Made by a program: the position numbers and the translations under genes
Notes under the pieces: generated by a model
The model's input: the letters and a program-made list of their open reading frames with translations, nothing else
The model's database searches: none
What the model was told of the DNA's origin: nothing
Shown here: in pieces, positions 36,057 through 46,561 of the stretch
Layout of the letters: the number at the start of each line of letters is the position of its first letter
How positions within the stretch are numbered: the stretch's first letter is position 1
Source of the DNA: Antarctobacter aquimaris
GTDB lineage: Bacteria; Pseudomonadota; Alphaproteobacteria; Rhodobacterales; Rhodobacteraceae
Length of the DNA: 64,000 bases
Assembly: GCF_900184945.1 (NCBI RefSeq)
Contig: NZ_FXYF01000001.1
Coordinates: forward strand, 248,001 to 312,000
Direction of reading: 5' to 3'

Positions 36057-37249
36057 ACACGCTCTTGTGGATTGTCGCCGGTCTGGCCGCCTGTCTTGCC
36101 GCGGGCTGGATCCTGCGTTTCGTCGGGCAGAAGGCGACCGGGAACAAGCCGCAGTTCCGCGACATGCCGCTGGCCGTGGCCTTTGGCTACGTGCTGGGCG
36201 CGGCGGTGGTGGTGTTCGGCGTCTGGTTCTATTTCCAGCCGGCGGTGACCGAGCAGGGCATGCCGGTCGCCTCGGTGCAGTTCTTCCGCTGGGCGGTGCA
36301 GGGCATCGTCCTGAGCACGGCCGCGGCCTACGCGTTCCGCCTGCTGGGGCGGCACGCCGGAACCGCCGGCAGCCGCAAGCTGTTCCGCCAGATGCCGCTG
36401 ACCGCCGCCTTTGGTCTGTTGGTGATCCTGGTCTATGCCGTCCTCGCGGTCTTTGCCCCGATCCTGGCGCCTCACGGTCAGGAACAGGTCTTTGCCCAGG
36501 CCAACGTGGTGCCGGGTGGCAACCCGGCGCTGGGCGGCAACCCGGATTTCCCGCTGGGCACCGACCAGATCGGACGCGATATCCTGTCGCGCCTGATCTA
36601 CGGCGCGCAGAACACCGTGGGCATCGCCTTTGCGACCACGCTGATTGCCTTTTTCCTCGGTGGCTCGCTGGGGTTCCTGGCCGCGACGCTGCGCGGCTGG
36701 ATGGACCAGGTGCTGAGCCGCGCGGTGGACGTGCTGATGGCGATCCCCTCGCTGATCTTCTCGCTGCTGCTGATCACGGTCGCCTCGGCCTGGGTGTCGG
36801 GTCTTGGCCTGACGGTGGCCATGGTGCTGATCATCGCGGTGATCGATTCGACCCGCGTGTTCCGCCTGGCGCGTGCCGTCGGCATGAACATCGTGGTGAT
36901 GGACTACATCGAGGCGGCCAAGCTGCGCGGCGAGGGGCTGCCCTATCTCATCTTCCGCGAGGTCCTGCCCAACGCCACCGCGCCGCTGCTGGCGGAATTC
37001 GGGCTGCGCTTCTGTTTTGTCTTCCTCACGATCTCGGCGCTCAGCTTTCTCGGCCTCGGCATCCAGCCGCCGCTGGCGGACTGGGGCACCATGGTCAAGG
37101 ACCTGTCGGCCTTCATCAACTACGCCAGCTTTGCCCCGCTGGCGGCAAGCGTGCCGCTGCTGGCCGCCGGTGCCATCGCGTTGCTGACCGTGGCGGTGAA
37201 CTTCGTGGTGGACTGGATGTTGCAGCGGTCGTCGGGGCTGAAGGAGTGA
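36053..37249 (+). CDS. Peptide-type ABC importer, permease 2 (DppC/OppC family) with long N-terminal extension
   Basis: The 398-residue permease has the canonical core from about residue 105 on: FRQMPLTAAFGLLVILVYAV, FPLGTDQIGRDILSRLIYGA, coupling motif MDYIEAAKLRGEGLPYL, and SALSFLGLGIQPPLADWG. Family members are usually near 300 residues. The extra 100 or so residues hold about three hydrophobic helices. They repeat a phrase of the core: FRDMPLAVAFG at residues 35-45 against FRQMPLTAAFG at 111-121. This suggests an internal duplication. The gene is coupled to both neighbours. Confidence 0.88.
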   Translation: MNTLLWIVAGLAACLAAGWILRFVGQKATGNKPQFRDMPLAVAFGYVLGAAVVVFGVWFYFQPAVTEQGMPVASVQFFRWAVQGIVLSTAAAYAFRLLGRHAGTAGSRKLFRQMPLTAAFGLLVILVYAVLAVFAPILAPHGQEQVFAQANVVPGGNPALGGNPDFPLGTDQIGRDILSRLIYGAQNTVGIAFATTLIAFFLGGSLGFLAATLRGWMDQVLSRAVDVLMAIPSLIFSLLLITVASAWVSGLGLTVAMVLIIAVIDSTRVFRLARAVGMNIVVMDYIEAAKLRGEGLPYLIFREVLPNATAPLLAEFGLRFCFVFLTISALSFLGLGIQPPLADWGTMVKDLSAFINYASFAPLAASVPLLAAGAIALLTVAVNFVVDWMLQRSSGLKE

Positions 37250-37252
37250 GCC

Positions 37253-38902
37253 ATGTCTGATCTGCTGGTCGAAATGCGCGACGTGCGGATCGAGGGCCGG
37301 TCCGACGAAACCTGGATGCCCATCATCAACGGCGTCGACCTGACCCTCAAGCGCGGCGAAGTGCTGGGCCTGATCGGCGAATCGGGGGCGGGCAAGTCGA
37401 CGCTGGGCCTGGCCGCGATGGGGTTCTGCCGCGATGGCGTGCGGATCTCCGGCGGATCGGTCAAATTTGACGGCATCGACCTGCTGTCCGCCAGCGCCGA
37501 CCAGAAGCGCCGCCTGCTGGGCAAGCGGATCGCCTACGTGGCGCAGTCCGCCGCCGCCAGTTTCAACCCGGCGCACAAGCTGATCGACCAGCACACCGAG
37601 GCGCCGGTTCAGCACGGCGTCGCGGGCAAGGCCGAGTCGGCCAAGGACGGCATGGAACTGTACCGCAAGCTGCGCCTGCCCAACCCCGAAGAGATCGGCT
37701 TCCGCTACCCGCACCAGGTTTCCGGCGGGCAGTTGCAGCGCGCGATGACGGCCATGGCCATGGCCTGCCGCCCGGACCTGATCATCTTCGACGAGCCGAC
37801 CACCGCGCTGGACGTGACCACCCAGATCGAGGTGCTGGCCGCGATCCGCGAGATCGTGGACGAGTTCGACACCGCCGCGATCTACATCACCCACGATCTT
37901 GCCGTCGTCGCGCAGATGGCGGACCGGATCAAGGTGCTGCTCAAGGGCGACGAGGTCGAAGAGGCCGACACCCGCACCATGCTGACGCAGCCGAAGGAGG
38001 ACTATACCAAGAGCCTCTGGGCGGTCCGCGCCTTCGAACGGCCGACCAAGCCGCCGGTGGCAACCGACTCGGTGCCGGTGATCTCGGTGCAGGGGGTGAC
38101 CGCGGCCTATGGTTCGGTGGACGTGCTGCACGACGTCAGTTTCGACATCCACGAGGGGCGCACCGTTGCCGTGGTGGGTGAATCGGGGTCGGGCAAGTCG
38201 ACGACGGCGCGGGTCATCACCGGGCTGCTGCCGCCGCGCATCGGCCGGGTCGAGCTGGACGGCCAGGCGTTGCCGCTGGACTACCGCAAGCGGTCCAAGG
38301 ACCAGCTGCGCCAGGTGCAGATGATCTACCAGATGGCCGACACCGCGCTGAACCCGCGCAAGCGCATCGGCGAGATCATCGGTCGCCCGGTGGAGTTCTA
38401 CATGGGCCTGACCGGCGCGGCCAGGCGCAAGCGGGTCGAGGAGCTGCTGGACGAGATCGAGATGCCGGCCGATCAATACTACGATCGGCTGCCGTCAGAG
38501 CTGTCCGGCGGGCAGAAGCAGCGCATCGGCATCGCTCGCGCGCTGGCGGCCGAGCCCAAGTTCATCATCTGCGACGAGGTCACGTCGGCGCTGGACCAGC
38601 TGGTCGCCGAGGGCATCCTCAAGCTGCTGGCCCGCCTCCAGGACCAGCTGAAGCTGAGCTACATGTTCATCACCCACGACCTTGCCACGGTGAAGGCCAT
38701 CGCCGACGAGGTGGTCGTGATGAAGGACGGCAATGTGGTGGAACAGGGACCCAAGCGCGAGATGTTCAAGCCGCCGCACCACCCCTACACCGACCTGCTG
38801 CTGTCCTCGGTCCCGGAAATGGACCCGGATTGGCTGACGACACTCCTGCAGGAACGCGGAGTTGAAAACATAGGCGATGCCGCGGTCGGAAAAATGTCGT
38901 AA
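37253..38902 (+). CDS. Peptide-type ABC importer, double ATPase (DppD-DppF fusion)
   Basis: The 549-residue protein joins two ATPase domains that are often separate genes. The first has [32 protein letters not shown] and [13 protein letters not shown]. The second, from about residue 280, has [20 protein letters not shown] and [15 protein letters not shown]; its Walker B region reads [12 protein letters not shown], with Val where Pro or Ala is usual. It powers the importer formed with the two preceding permeases. It starts four bases after the DppC-type stop. Confidence 0.92.
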   Translation: MSDLLVEMRDVRIEGRSDETWMPIINGVDLTLKRGEVLGLIGESGAGKSTLGLAAMGFCRDGVRISGGSVKFDGIDLLSASADQKRRLLGKRIAYVAQSAAASFNPAHKLIDQHTEAPVQHGVAGKAESAKDGMELYRKLRLPNPEEIGFRYPHQVSGGQLQRAMTAMAMACRPDLIIFDEPTTALDVTTQIEVLAAIREIVDEFDTAAIYITHDLAVVAQMADRIKVLLKGDEVEEADTRTMLTQPKEDYTKSLWAVRAFERPTKPPVATDSVPVISVQGVTAAYGSVDVLHDVSFDIHEGRTVAVVGESGSGKSTTARVITGLLPPRIGRVELDGQALPLDYRKRSKDQLRQVQMIYQMADTALNPRKRIGEIIGRPVEFYMGLTGAARRKRVEELLDEIEMPADQYYDRLPSELSGGQKQRIGIARALAAEPKFIICDEVTSALDQLVAEGILKLLARLQDQLKLSYMFITHDLATVKAIADEVVVMKDGNVVEQGPKREMFKPPHHPYTDLLLSSVPEMDPDWLTTLLQERGVENIGDAAVGKMS

Positions 38903-38973
38903 GACACCGACACAAGGAAAACGACCTGCCGGGCAAGAACGACGCGGCAGACGAACAACAAGGGAGACTGACC

Positions 38974-40530
38974 ATGATGACACGGATTAGCAGACGCGGA
39001 CTTCTCACCACCGGCGCCGCCGCCGGTGTTCTGGCCGCCAGCGGCCTGCCGCTGCGCGCCCAGGCCAAGCGCGGCGGACGGCTGCGGGCGGCGCTGTCGG
39101 GCGCCAACACCTCGGACAGCTGGGATGGCCGGACCCATTCCGACCTGTTCATGATCGCCTCTGCGCAGGGCGCGGTTTTCGACAGCCTGACCGAGGTCAC
39201 CGCCGGGGGCACGCTGGTCGGCGAACTGGCGACCGACTGGGAAGCCAGCCCCGACGCCAAGGTCTGGACCTTCAACCTGCGCCAGGGCGTGACCTTCCAC
39301 AACGGCAAGGCCTTCGGCGCGGATGACGTGATCGAATCGCTGCAACTGCACGTCGCGGAAGGCGCGAAATCGGCGGCCAAGCCGATCGTGTCCGCGATCA
39401 CCGAAATGAAGAAGGTCACCGATCACCAGGTGCAGTTCACTCTCGAGGCCGGCAACGCCGACTTCCCCTACCTGCTGTCGGACTATCACCTGCTGATGTA
39501 CCCGGCCGGCCAGATCGAGGAAGCCATCGCCAAGGGCATCGGCACCGGCCTCTTCAGCGTGGTCAGCTTCGAGCCGGGCGTGCGCATGGTCGCCAAGCGG
39601 GTGGACAGCCACTACAAGGGCGATGCCGCCGGCTACTTCGACGAGATCGAGTACATCGCGGTGAACGACAACACCGCCCGGATGAACGCCCTGCTGACCG
39701 GCCAGGTCGACGCGATCAACCGGATCGACTTCAAGACCGAGGCCCTGCTCAAGGCCAACCCGATGGTGCGCATCCAGGAAGTGACGGGCAACCAGCACTA
39801 CACCTTCCCGATGCTGACCAACGTCCCGCCCTACGACAACGTCAACGTGCGCCGCGCGCTGAAATACGCGATCAACCGCCAGGAGATGGTCGACAAGATC
39901 CTGCAAGGGCACGGCATCGCGGGCAACGACACGCCGATCGGCCCCGCCAACCAGTACTACGCCGCCGACCTCGAACAGCTGACCTACGATCCCGACAAGG
40001 CCAAGTTCCACCTCAAGGAAGCGGGCATGGACTCGCTGGACATCAACCTGTCGGTATCCAACGCGGCCTTCGAGGGCGCGGTGGACGGTGCACAGCTCTA
40101 CCAGGCCTCGGCCAAGGTCGCCGGCATCAACATCAACGTGGTCCAGGAGCCGGCGGACGGCTACTGGTCGAACGTCTGGCTGAAGAAACCGTTCTGCGCA
40201 TCCTACTATTCCGGCCGCGCCACCGAGGACTGGATGTTCTCGATCGCCTACGAGGCCGGCGTGCCGTGGAACGACAGCCAATGGGACAGCGACGACAGCG
40301 CGCGCTTCCAGGAACTGCTGCTGACCGCCCGGGCCGAGCTGGACACCGCCAAGCGTCGCGAGATGTACACCGAGATGCAGATGATCCTGCGCGACGATGG
40401 CGGCGTCATCATCCCGATGTTCGCCAACTACGTGCAGGCGGTTTCGAACAAGGTGGTCTCGCCCGACAAGGTGGGCAACCTCTGGCAGATGGACAACGCC
40501 CGCATGGCCGAGCGGTGGTGGATGGCCTGA
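38974..40530 (+). CDS. ABC importer substrate-binding protein, family 5
   Basis: The 518-residue periplasmic protein has a twin-arginine signal (RISRRGLLTTGAAAGVLAAS) and the family 5 plan: TEVTAGGTLVGELATDWEAS, WTFNLRQGVTFHNGKAFGAD, then VRRALKYAINRQEMVDKIL. Family 5 binds peptides, nickel, opines and other ligands; this ligand cannot be told from sequence. RBS AAGGGAG precedes the tandem ATGs. It is encoded last in the operon, after the permeases and ATPase, and is followed by a strong terminator. Confidence 0.92.
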   Translation: MMTRISRRGLLTTGAAAGVLAASGLPLRAQAKRGGRLRAALSGANTSDSWDGRTHSDLFMIASAQGAVFDSLTEVTAGGTLVGELATDWEASPDAKVWTFNLRQGVTFHNGKAFGADDVIESLQLHVAEGAKSAAKPIVSAITEMKKVTDHQVQFTLEAGNADFPYLLSDYHLLMYPAGQIEEAIAKGIGTGLFSVVSFEPGVRMVAKRVDSHYKGDAAGYFDEIEYIAVNDNTARMNALLTGQVDAINRIDFKTEALLKANPMVRIQEVTGNQHYTFPMLTNVPPYDNVNVRRALKYAINRQEMVDKILQGHGIAGNDTPIGPANQYYAADLEQLTYDPDKAKFHLKEAGMDSLDINLSVSNAAFEGAVDGAQLYQASAKVAGININVVQEPADGYWSNVWLKKPFCASYYSGRATEDWMFSIAYEAGVPWNDSQWDSDDSARFQELLLTARAELDTAKRREMYTEMQMILRDDGGVIIPMFANYVQAVSNKVVSPDKVGNLWQMDNARMAERWWMA

Positions 40531-40572
40531 GCCATCCCGTCCCGGGCCTGTCCCGGGACCTCGCGAAATCGG

Positions 40573-40601
40573 AAACGCCCCGCACGATGTGCGGGGCGTT
40601 T
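40573..40601 (+). terminator. Strong terminator after the importer operon
   Basis: A perfect 13-base-pair stem, AAACGCCCCGCAC with GTGCGGGGCGTTT and loop GAT. It ends in TTTGTCTT on the plus strand. Located 42 bases after the binding-protein stop. Confidence 0.9.
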
Positions 40602-40710
40602 GTCTTGAGCGACGGAATGAACCCCGCCCCATGCCCGTGTCAATCCGTCGTCTGCCGGCCATGGCCACCATGACACCGGCCCGCATCCCGGTCCGGCAGG
40701 GGCGGCGAAC

Positions 40711-40777
40711 CCCTCCCTTCTTTGGTTTTCCAAATACCTCGGGGAGCGCGAGGGGCTGGCCCCTCGCCTGCGCCCGT
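40711..40777. repeat. Possible dispersed intergenic repeat with hairpin
   Basis: The stretch contains TTCTTTGGTTTTCCAAATAC followed by CTCGGGG, then a perfect 9-base-pair hairpin GCGAGGGGC-TG-GCCCCTCGC at 40748-40767. It lies just beyond the hslU stop in a convergent gap. The CCAAATACCTCGGGG block next to a GC hairpin looks like a short element repeated at gene ends in roseobacters. This is recalled, not tested; the hairpin can also end hslU transcripts. Confidence 0.5.
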
Positions 40778-40779
40778 TG

Positions 40780-42087
40780 TCAGAGCACGTAGCGGCTGAG
40801 ATCCGTGGAGCGGGTCAACTCGCCCAGGTGTTTCTCGACGAACTCGGCATCTACCGTGACCTTGGCGCCGGCGCGGTCCGGTGCTTCAAAGCTCAACTCT
40901 TCGAACACCCGCTCCATCACCGTGTAGAGACGCCGCGCGCCGATGTTCTCGACGCTGGTGTTCACCTCGGCGGCGATCTTGGCCAGCGCGGCGATGCCGT
41001 CCTCGGTAAAGCCGACGGTGACCTCCTCGGTCGCCATCAGCGCGGTGTACTGGCGGGTCAGGGCATTGTCCGTCTCGGTCAGGATGCGGACAAAATCGTC
41101 CTCCGTCAGCGCGCGCAGGTTCACCCGGATCGGCAGGCGGCCCTGCAATTCCGGCAGCAGGTCCGACGGCTTGGCGATGTGAAAGGCGCCCGAGGCGATG
41201 AACAGGATATGGTCGGTCTTGACCGGCCCGTGCTTGGTGCTGACGGTCGTGCCTTCGATCAGCGGCAGCAGGTCGCGCTGCACGCCTTCGCGGCTGACAT
41301 CGCCGCCGCGGACGTCCTGGCGGCTTGCCACCTTGTCGATCTCGTCGAGGAAGACGATGCCGTTCTGCTCGACCGCCTCCAGCGCCGCCGCCTTGACCTG
41401 CTCGTCATCCAGCAGCTTGTCGGCCTCTTCCTGGATCAGCACCTCGTAGCTTTCCGCGACGGTCAATCGCTTGCGGGTGGTGCGCTGGCCAAAGGCTTTG
41501 CCGAAGAGATCGCCGAGGTTCATCATCCCCATGCCGCCACCGGGCTGGCCGGGAATGTCCATCATCGGAAAGGGCGAGGCGGTTTCCGCCACTTCCAGCT
41601 CGATCACCGTGTCGTCCAGTTCCCCGGACTTCAGCTTGCGGCGGAACATCTCGCGCGTGGCCTCGCGGGCATCGGTCCCGGCGATGGCGGTCACGACCCG
41701 CTCCTCGGCGGCCTTGTGGGCGCGGGCCTTCACGTCCTCGCGCATCTGGTTGCGGGTGTCGAGGATCGCGGTGTCCACCAGGTCGCGGATGATCTGTTCG
41801 ACATCCCGGCCGACATAGCCGACCTCGGTGAACTTGGTCGCCTCGACCTTGATGAAGGGCGCCTTGGCCAGCTTGGCCAGGCGGCGGCTGATCTCGGTCT
41901 TGCCGACGCCGGTGGGGCCGATCATCAGGATGTTCTTCGGGTAGACCTCGTCGCGCAGGTCGTCGGCCAGCTGCTTGCGCCGCCAGCGGTTGCGCAGGGC
42001 AACGGCGACGGCGCGCTTGGCGTCCGACTGGCCGATGATGTAGCGGTCAAGCTCCGAGACGATTTCGCGGGGGGTGAGGTCTGTCAT
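40780..42087 (-). CDS. hslU: HslU, ATPase subunit of the HslUV protease
   Basis: The 435-residue AAA+ unfoldase feeds proteins to HslV. It has the family start [20 protein letters not shown], Walker [18 protein letters not shown], the pore motif region [13 protein letters not shown], Walker [12 protein letters not shown] and the C-terminal end SRYVL that docks into HslV. Length is standard. It lies downstream of hslV, separated by 61 bases that are almost entirely two palindromes. Confidence 0.97.
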   Translation of the reverse strand: MTDLTPREIVSELDRYIIGQSDAKRAVAVALRNRWRRKQLADDLRDEVYPKNILMIGPTGVGKTEISRRLAKLAKAPFIKVEATKFTEVGYVGRDVEQIIRDLVDTAILDTRNQMREDVKARAHKAAEERVVTAIAGTDAREATREMFRRKLKSGELDDTVIELEVAETASPFPMMDIPGQPGGGMGMMNLGDLFGKAFGQRTTRKRLTVAESYEVLIQEEADKLLDDEQVKAAALEAVEQNGIVFLDEIDKVASRQDVRGGDVSREGVQRDLLPLIEGTTVSTKHGPVKTDHILFIASGAFHIAKPSDLLPELQGRLPIRVNLRALTEDDFVRILTETDNALTRQYTALMATEEVTVGFTEDGIAALAKIAAEVNTSVENIGARRLYTVMERVFEELSFEAPDRAGAKVTVDAEFVEKHLGELTRSTDLSRYVL

Positions 42088-42105
42088 GTCGGTTGATCCT
42101 GGTGC

Positions 42106-42153
42106 CCAAAATTCCGGGGGGAATTTTGGTAAGAATTTTCGAAAATTCTTACC
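42106..42153. promoter_or_regulatory. Two adjacent perfect palindromes between hslV and hslU
   Basis: At 42106-42129, CCAAAATTCC and GGAATTTTGG flank GGGG. Immediately after, 42128-42153 is a 26-base perfect palindrome, GGTAAGAATTTTC followed by GAAAATTCTTACC, which contains the hslV stop codon. In the transcript two hairpins would form between the genes. They have little GC and no T-run, so RNA processing, stability control or a protein-binding site fits better than termination. Confidence 0.65.
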
Positions 42154-42703
42154 CGCCGAGGGTTTCGACGGTCAGATTTCCATTGGTATAGACGCAGATG
42201 TCGGCGGCGATGGCCATGGCGCGGCGGGCGATCTCTTCGGCGCTGCGCTCGCTGTCCATCATCGCGCGCGCGGCGGCGAGGGCAAAGTTGCCGCCCGATC
42301 CGATGGCCGCCACGTCATGCTCGGGCTCCAGAACGTCGCCCGCGCCGGTGATCACGTAGAGCTCGCGCCCGTCGGTGACGATCAGCATGGCCTCCAGCTT
42401 TTGCAGGTATTTGTCGGTGCGCCAGTCCTTGGCCAGCTCGACACTGGCGCGCTGCAACTGACCCGGCGCGGCCTCCAGCTTTTTCTCCAGCCGTTCCAGA
42501 AGGGTGAAGGCGTCGGCCGTCGATCCGGCGAAACCGCACAGCACCTCTTGCCCGCCGGGGGACAGGCGGCGCACCTTGCGCGCGGTGCCCTTGATGACCG
42601 TCTGACCCAGGCTGACCTGCCCGTCACCGGCGATGACCACCTGTCCGCCCTTGCGGACGCCGATGATCGTGGTGCCGTGCCAGCCGGGAAATTCGTTGGA
42701 CAT
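42149..42703 (-). CDS. hslV: HslV, protease subunit of HslUV
   Basis: The 184-residue proteasome-like peptidase has the N-terminal Thr exposed after removal of the leader ([20 protein letters not shown]), [14 protein letters not shown], and the conserved [20 protein letters not shown]. The [16 protein letters not shown] motif is also present. The catalytic Thr is at residue 10 or 11, a slightly longer leader than in E. coli. The ATG at 42703 follows AAGGAG. It is the first gene of the hslVU pair. Confidence 0.97.
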   Translation of the reverse strand: MSNEFPGWHGTTIIGVRKGGQVVIAGDGQVSLGQTVIKGTARKVRRLSPGGQEVLCGFAGSTADAFTLLERLEKKLEAAPGQLQRASVELAKDWRTDKYLQKLEAMLIVTDGRELYVITGAGDVLEPEHDVAAIGSGGNFALAAARAMMDSERSAEEIARRAMAIAADICVYTNGNLTVETLGG

Positions 42704-42803
42704 GAGCGCGCTCCTTTCCGGTTGTCCCCGGATATGGACCCTGACGGCACAAACGACAAGGGCGCCCGCAGGCGCCCAAGTGCATCGCATCCCGCCAGAG
42801 GCG

Positions 42804-43124
42804 TCAGATCGAATCGTTGATCCAGCTCTGCAGCGCGGCCTTGGGGCGGGCGCCGGCGAGGTTGGACACGGCCTTGCCGTCCTTGAAGATGAACAGCGCC
42901 GGGATGCCGCGCACGCCCATCTGGGCCGGGGTGTTCGGGTTGCTGTCCACGTCCACCTTCACGATCTTGACCTTGCCCTTCATCTCTTCGGCGATTTCTT
43001 CGAGGGCGGGGCCGATCTGGCGGCAGGGACCGCACCATTCGGCCCAGAAGTCGACGACGACGGGAATGTCGGAATTCTTCACTTCGGCGTCGAAGGTGGC
43101 ATCGGTGACGGCAACGGTGGCCAT
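42804..43124 (-). CDS. trxA: Thioredoxin
   Basis: The 106-residue thioredoxin has the active site [20 protein letters not shown] near residue 30 and the cis-proline loop [13 protein letters not shown]. It reduces protein disulfides in the cytoplasm. The ATG at 43124 follows AGGAG. It sits 65 bases downstream of addA, an arrangement common in alphaproteobacteria, and about 100 bases upstream of hslV. Confidence 0.97.
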   Translation of the reverse strand: MATVAVTDATFDAEVKNSDIPVVVDFWAEWCGPCRQIGPALEEIAEEMKGKVKIVKVDVDSNPNTPAQMGVRGIPALFIFKDGKAVSNLAGARPKAALQSWINDSI

Positions 43125-43189
43125 GGGATTCTCCTGAGCGTTGGGGCAGCGTGTCAGGGACAGGAACGTATGGGCGCCCCTCGACCCCG

Positions 43190-46100
43190 TCAAGATGCGG
43201 GTGTCAGACCGAGCGCTTGTGTCACAAGATCGTGCGACAGCGGCATGTAGTGGGCGGTTGCCGTCCAGACCAGCGCGGTGTCGATCCTGCGACCCGGGTA
43301 GACCTGTGCCAGCGCGGCGGCGTAGGCCCCCATCTGTCGCAACAGCCCCTCGGGGACCTCGTCGGGCGTGGCGGGCACCGTGCGGTTGGACTTGAAGTCG
43401 ACCGCCGTCACCCTGTCGGGGGTGACGATCAGCCGGTCGATGATGCCGTGAATGCGGCCCAGCCCGGGCAGGTCGGCGGAGACGGGCACCTCGGCCAGCG
43501 CATCGGGGGCAAAGACCTGTGGCAGCGCGGTCAGCACGGTCAACGCCTCGTCGCGGATCGTCGGCAGCAGGTCGGTCACGGCGGCAAGATCCGGGTCCTG
43601 CGCAAGTTGATCCACCAGCGCACGGGCGGCTTCGGCGCGGCGCGCCTCGGGCAGGGGGGCGAGGTTTTCCAGCAGGTGATGCAGCGCGGTCCCCCGGGCG
43701 GTGGCGCGCTCGGTGGTGTCGCCCTCGGCTCCGGGAAGTGCCTTGGCGCCGCCAAGGTCCGAAGGCGTGCGGGGCTTGACCGCAGGCATCGGCTCAGGGG
43801 CGGCGCGGGTCAGCGGCTCCGGCAGGACCGGCGACGCCTGCGCAGGGCGCGCGCGGTCCTCGAAGGGCAGCGCGGACCAGTCCGCCTCGCCCAAACGCAT
43901 CCCGATACCACCGCCCAGATCGCCGAAGTCGTAGGCTTCGCGCTCTGCCCCGGCCCCGGTCATCCCGCGCGCGACCTTGTCGTACCAGGCCTCGCCCGAG
44001 GATCCCAGGTCCCCCGCCGCCGTGACGATCAGCCATTTCTCGGCCCGGGTCATGGCGACGTAGAGCAGCCGGTCTTTTTCCTGCGCGGCCTTCGCCTTGG
44101 CCGCCTCCAGCGCGTCGCGCTGACGGTGCGGCTGGGCGTCGCCGGGGGCCTTCCAGACCGCGCCGGCCTCGTCGGTCAGCAGGCTGTCGCGGATCTTGGT
44201 ATCCGGCGCGCCGCAGTCCGGCAGCAGCACGATGGGCGCCTCCAGCCCCTTGGCCCCGTGCACGGTCATCACCCGCAGCGTCTGCCCGGCGCTGTCGGGC
44301 GCACGCTTGATCCGCAGGTTGTCCGAGCGTGCCCATTCCAAAAAGCCGGTCAGCGAGGGCACGGCGGTCTGCTCGTAGGCCAGCGCCTGTTGCAAGAGCG
44401 CGTTCACGCCGTCCTCGGCCTCCGGTCCCAGCTGTCCGATCAGGCGGCGGCGGCCGTCGTGGCGGGTCAGGATGCGTTCGATCAGGTCGTAGGGGCGCAG
44501 GAAATCGGTCTGCCCGCGCAGGTCATCCAGCACCGCCAGCACCTGCGGATGCACCTCGCGCCGGGCGCGCAGCACCTCCCAGAGGTATTTCTTTCCGCGT
44601 CCCTGTGCGAGGGTGTAAAGCTCCTGCTCGGTCAGCCCGAACAGCGGTGAACGCAGCGCGGTCGCCAGCGACAGGTCGTCCTCGGGCGTGGCGAGAAAGT
44701 TCAGCAGCGCCACGATGTCCCGCACGGCGAGTTCGGCCATGACCTTCAGCACGTCCGCCCCGGCGATGGGCAGGCCCTCCTGTTTGCAGGCGCGGATGAT
44801 CTCCTTGAACAGGCGCTGGCGTTTCTGCACCAGGATCAGGAAATCGCCGGCCTGCACGGGTCGGGCGCGGTAGGTGCCGCTGTGCCCGATCTCCTCGGGC
44901 AGCGGAGTCCGCGCTTGAATCGTCTGGCGGATGAACCGCGCGATGCGGGCGGCAAGGACAACCGTATGATGCCGCGCGCCGGGGCGGTCCACCGGTTCGT
45001 CCCAGGGGCTGTCTTCCTCGTCCTTCACCGGCTCGACCACGGGCCAGAGGTCCACGCGCCCCGGCATCCTTTCCTTGAAGGCACGGTGCTTCTGATCGAC
45101 GAAACCCGACTCCTGCGCGCCGTCAAAGGTGGTGTCCACCAGCCGCAGGATCGGCTCGGCCGAGCGGAAACTGTACTCCAGCCCCATCGACACCAGCGGC
45201 GCGTCGGTCCGGGCCAGCCGCGCGGCGAAGTCCTCGCGCATCCGGTCAAACTCGGACGGGTCCGCGCCCTGGAAGGAATAGATCGACTGTTTCTTGTCCC
45301 CGACGACAAAGATCGTGCGCCGGGTGTCCGCCCGCGCGCCCTGGCCCGAGGTGAACTCCTGCGCCAGCCGGTCGATCACCTGCCATTGCACCGGCGAGGT
45401 GTCCTGCGCCTCGTCCACCAGGATATGGTCGATGCCGCCGTCCAGCCGGTACAGCACCCATTCCGCGACGCCCGCGTCGTTCAGCAGGTCACGGGCGCGG
45501 GTGATCAGGTCGTCAAAGTCCAGCCAGCCGCGCCGCTCCTTTTCGCTGTCATAGGCAGCAAGGAAGACCTCGGCAAAGGCGTGCAGGGCGATGTCGCGGC
45601 GCACCGCGTCCAGCCGGCGCTGCATCTCGACCGACTCCTCGACCCGCGCGGCCAGCTGGTCGAGCTGGTCGAAAGCGGCGGGCGCGGCTTCGCGGGATTT
45701 CTTTGTCCCCAACCGCTTGAGCACCGTGCCGGTCTTGGTCAACACCGCGTCTTGCAGCAGGCCCAGACCGGCAATGTCCGGTCCCGTGACCAGTCCCAGT
45801 TTCTCGGCCAGCGAAACGTCGGTCGTGGTGCCCTCTTTCAGCACGGGAACCAGCGCGCCGATCAGCGCCGCCTCGGACCCGAGAAAGACACGTCCCAGCA
45901 GGGCGGCCTCATCCTCGCCCGGCGACAGGCCATAGGCGGCGCGAATATCGCCCTCGCTGCGTGGCGGCAGAAAGGCGTCGCGCCGTCGGCAGACCTGCGC
46001 GGTCAGCGTCTCGGTGTCCTCGCCCGACACGTAGGGCGCGATGGCCTGCAACAGGCGCGCGTCCGGCCCTTCGGCGATGCGGTCCAGCACCTCGGCGCGC

Positions 46101-46561
46101 AGCAGTTCGGCGGCGCGCTCTTCCATCTCGGTGAACTGCGGGCTGACCCGCGCCTCCAGCGGGAACCGCCGCAGCAGCGAGGCGCAGAAGGAATGGATGG
46201 TCTGGATCCGCAACCCGCCCGGCGTCTCGATCGCGCGGGCGAACAGGGTGCGCGCCTCGCGCAGGAACGCGGGGTCCAGCTGCTTTTCCACGCCCAGCGC
46301 CTGCAATTCGTCGTGCAGGACCGATGCGTCTAGCATGGCCCAGCTGCCCAGCCGCCGGAACAGCCGGTTCTGCATCTCGGTCGCGGCGGCCTTGGTGTAG
46401 GTCAGGCACAGGATGTGCGAGGGGTCGACCCCGTCCAGCAGCAGCCGCGCCACCCGGTCGGTAAGAACCCGCGTCTTGCCCGATCCGGCGTTGGCCGCCA
46501 GCCAGGTGGAATGCCAGGGCGCTGCGGCGTCGACCTGCCGCTGGGTGGCCTCGTCTCTCAT
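43190..46561 (-). CDS. addA: Double-strand break repair helicase-nuclease AddA
   Basis: The 1123-residue UvrD-like helicase unwinds and trims DNA ends with AddB to load RecA. Walker A is [20 protein letters not shown], helicase motif II is [19 protein letters not shown], and motif VI contains [13 protein letters not shown]. The C-terminal RecB-like nuclease has [11 protein letters not shown]. Its ATG overlaps the addB stop as ATGA; a longer start at 46600 is not needed. Confidence 0.95.
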   Translation of the reverse strand: MRDEATQRQVDAAAPWHSTWLAANAGSGKTRVLTDRVARLLLDGVDPSHILCLTYTKAAATEMQNRLFRRLGSWAMLDASVLHDELQALGVEKQLDPAFLREARTLFARAIETPGGLRIQTIHSFCASLLRRFPLEARVSPQFTEMEERAAELLRAEVLDRIAEGPDARLLQAIAPYVSGEDTETLTAQVCRRRDAFLPPRSEGDIRAAYGLSPGEDEAALLGRVFLGSEAALIGALVPVLKEGTTTDVSLAEKLGLVTGPDIAGLGLLQDAVLTKTGTVLKRLGTKKSREAAPAAFDQLDQLAARVEESVEMQRRLDAVRRDIALHAFAEVFLAAYDSEKERRGWLDFDDLITRARDLLNDAGVAEWVLYRLDGGIDHILVDEAQDTSPVQWQVIDRLAQEFTSGQGARADTRRTIFVVGDKKQSIYSFQGADPSEFDRMREDFAARLARTDAPLVSMGLEYSFRSAEPILRLVDTTFDGAQESGFVDQKHRAFKERMPGRVDLWPVVEPVKDEEDSPWDEPVDRPGARHHTVVLAARIARFIRQTIQARTPLPEEIGHSGTYRARPVQAGDFLILVQKRQRLFKEIIRACKQEGLPIAGADVLKVMAELAVRDIVALLNFLATPEDDLSLATALRSPLFGLTEQELYTLAQGRGKKYLWEVLRARREVHPQVLAVLDDLRGQTDFLRPYDLIERILTRHDGRRRLIGQLGPEAEDGVNALLQQALAYEQTAVPSLTGFLEWARSDNLRIKRAPDSAGQTLRVMTVHGAKGLEAPIVLLPDCGAPDTKIRDSLLTDEAGAVWKAPGDAQPHRQRDALEAAKAKAAQEKDRLLYVAMTRAEKWLIVTAAGDLGSSGEAWYDKVARGMTGAGAEREAYDFGDLGGGIGMRLGEADWSALPFEDRARPAQASPVLPEPLTRAAPEPMPAVKPRTPSDLGGAKALPGAEGDTTERATARGTALHHLLENLAPLPEARRAEAARALVDQLAQDPDLAAVTDLLPTIRDEALTVLTALPQVFAPDALAEVPVSADLPGLGRIHGIIDRLIVTPDRVTAVDFKSNRTVPATPDEVPEGLLRQMGAYAAALAQVYPGRRIDTALVWTATAHYMPLSHDLVTQALGLTPAS

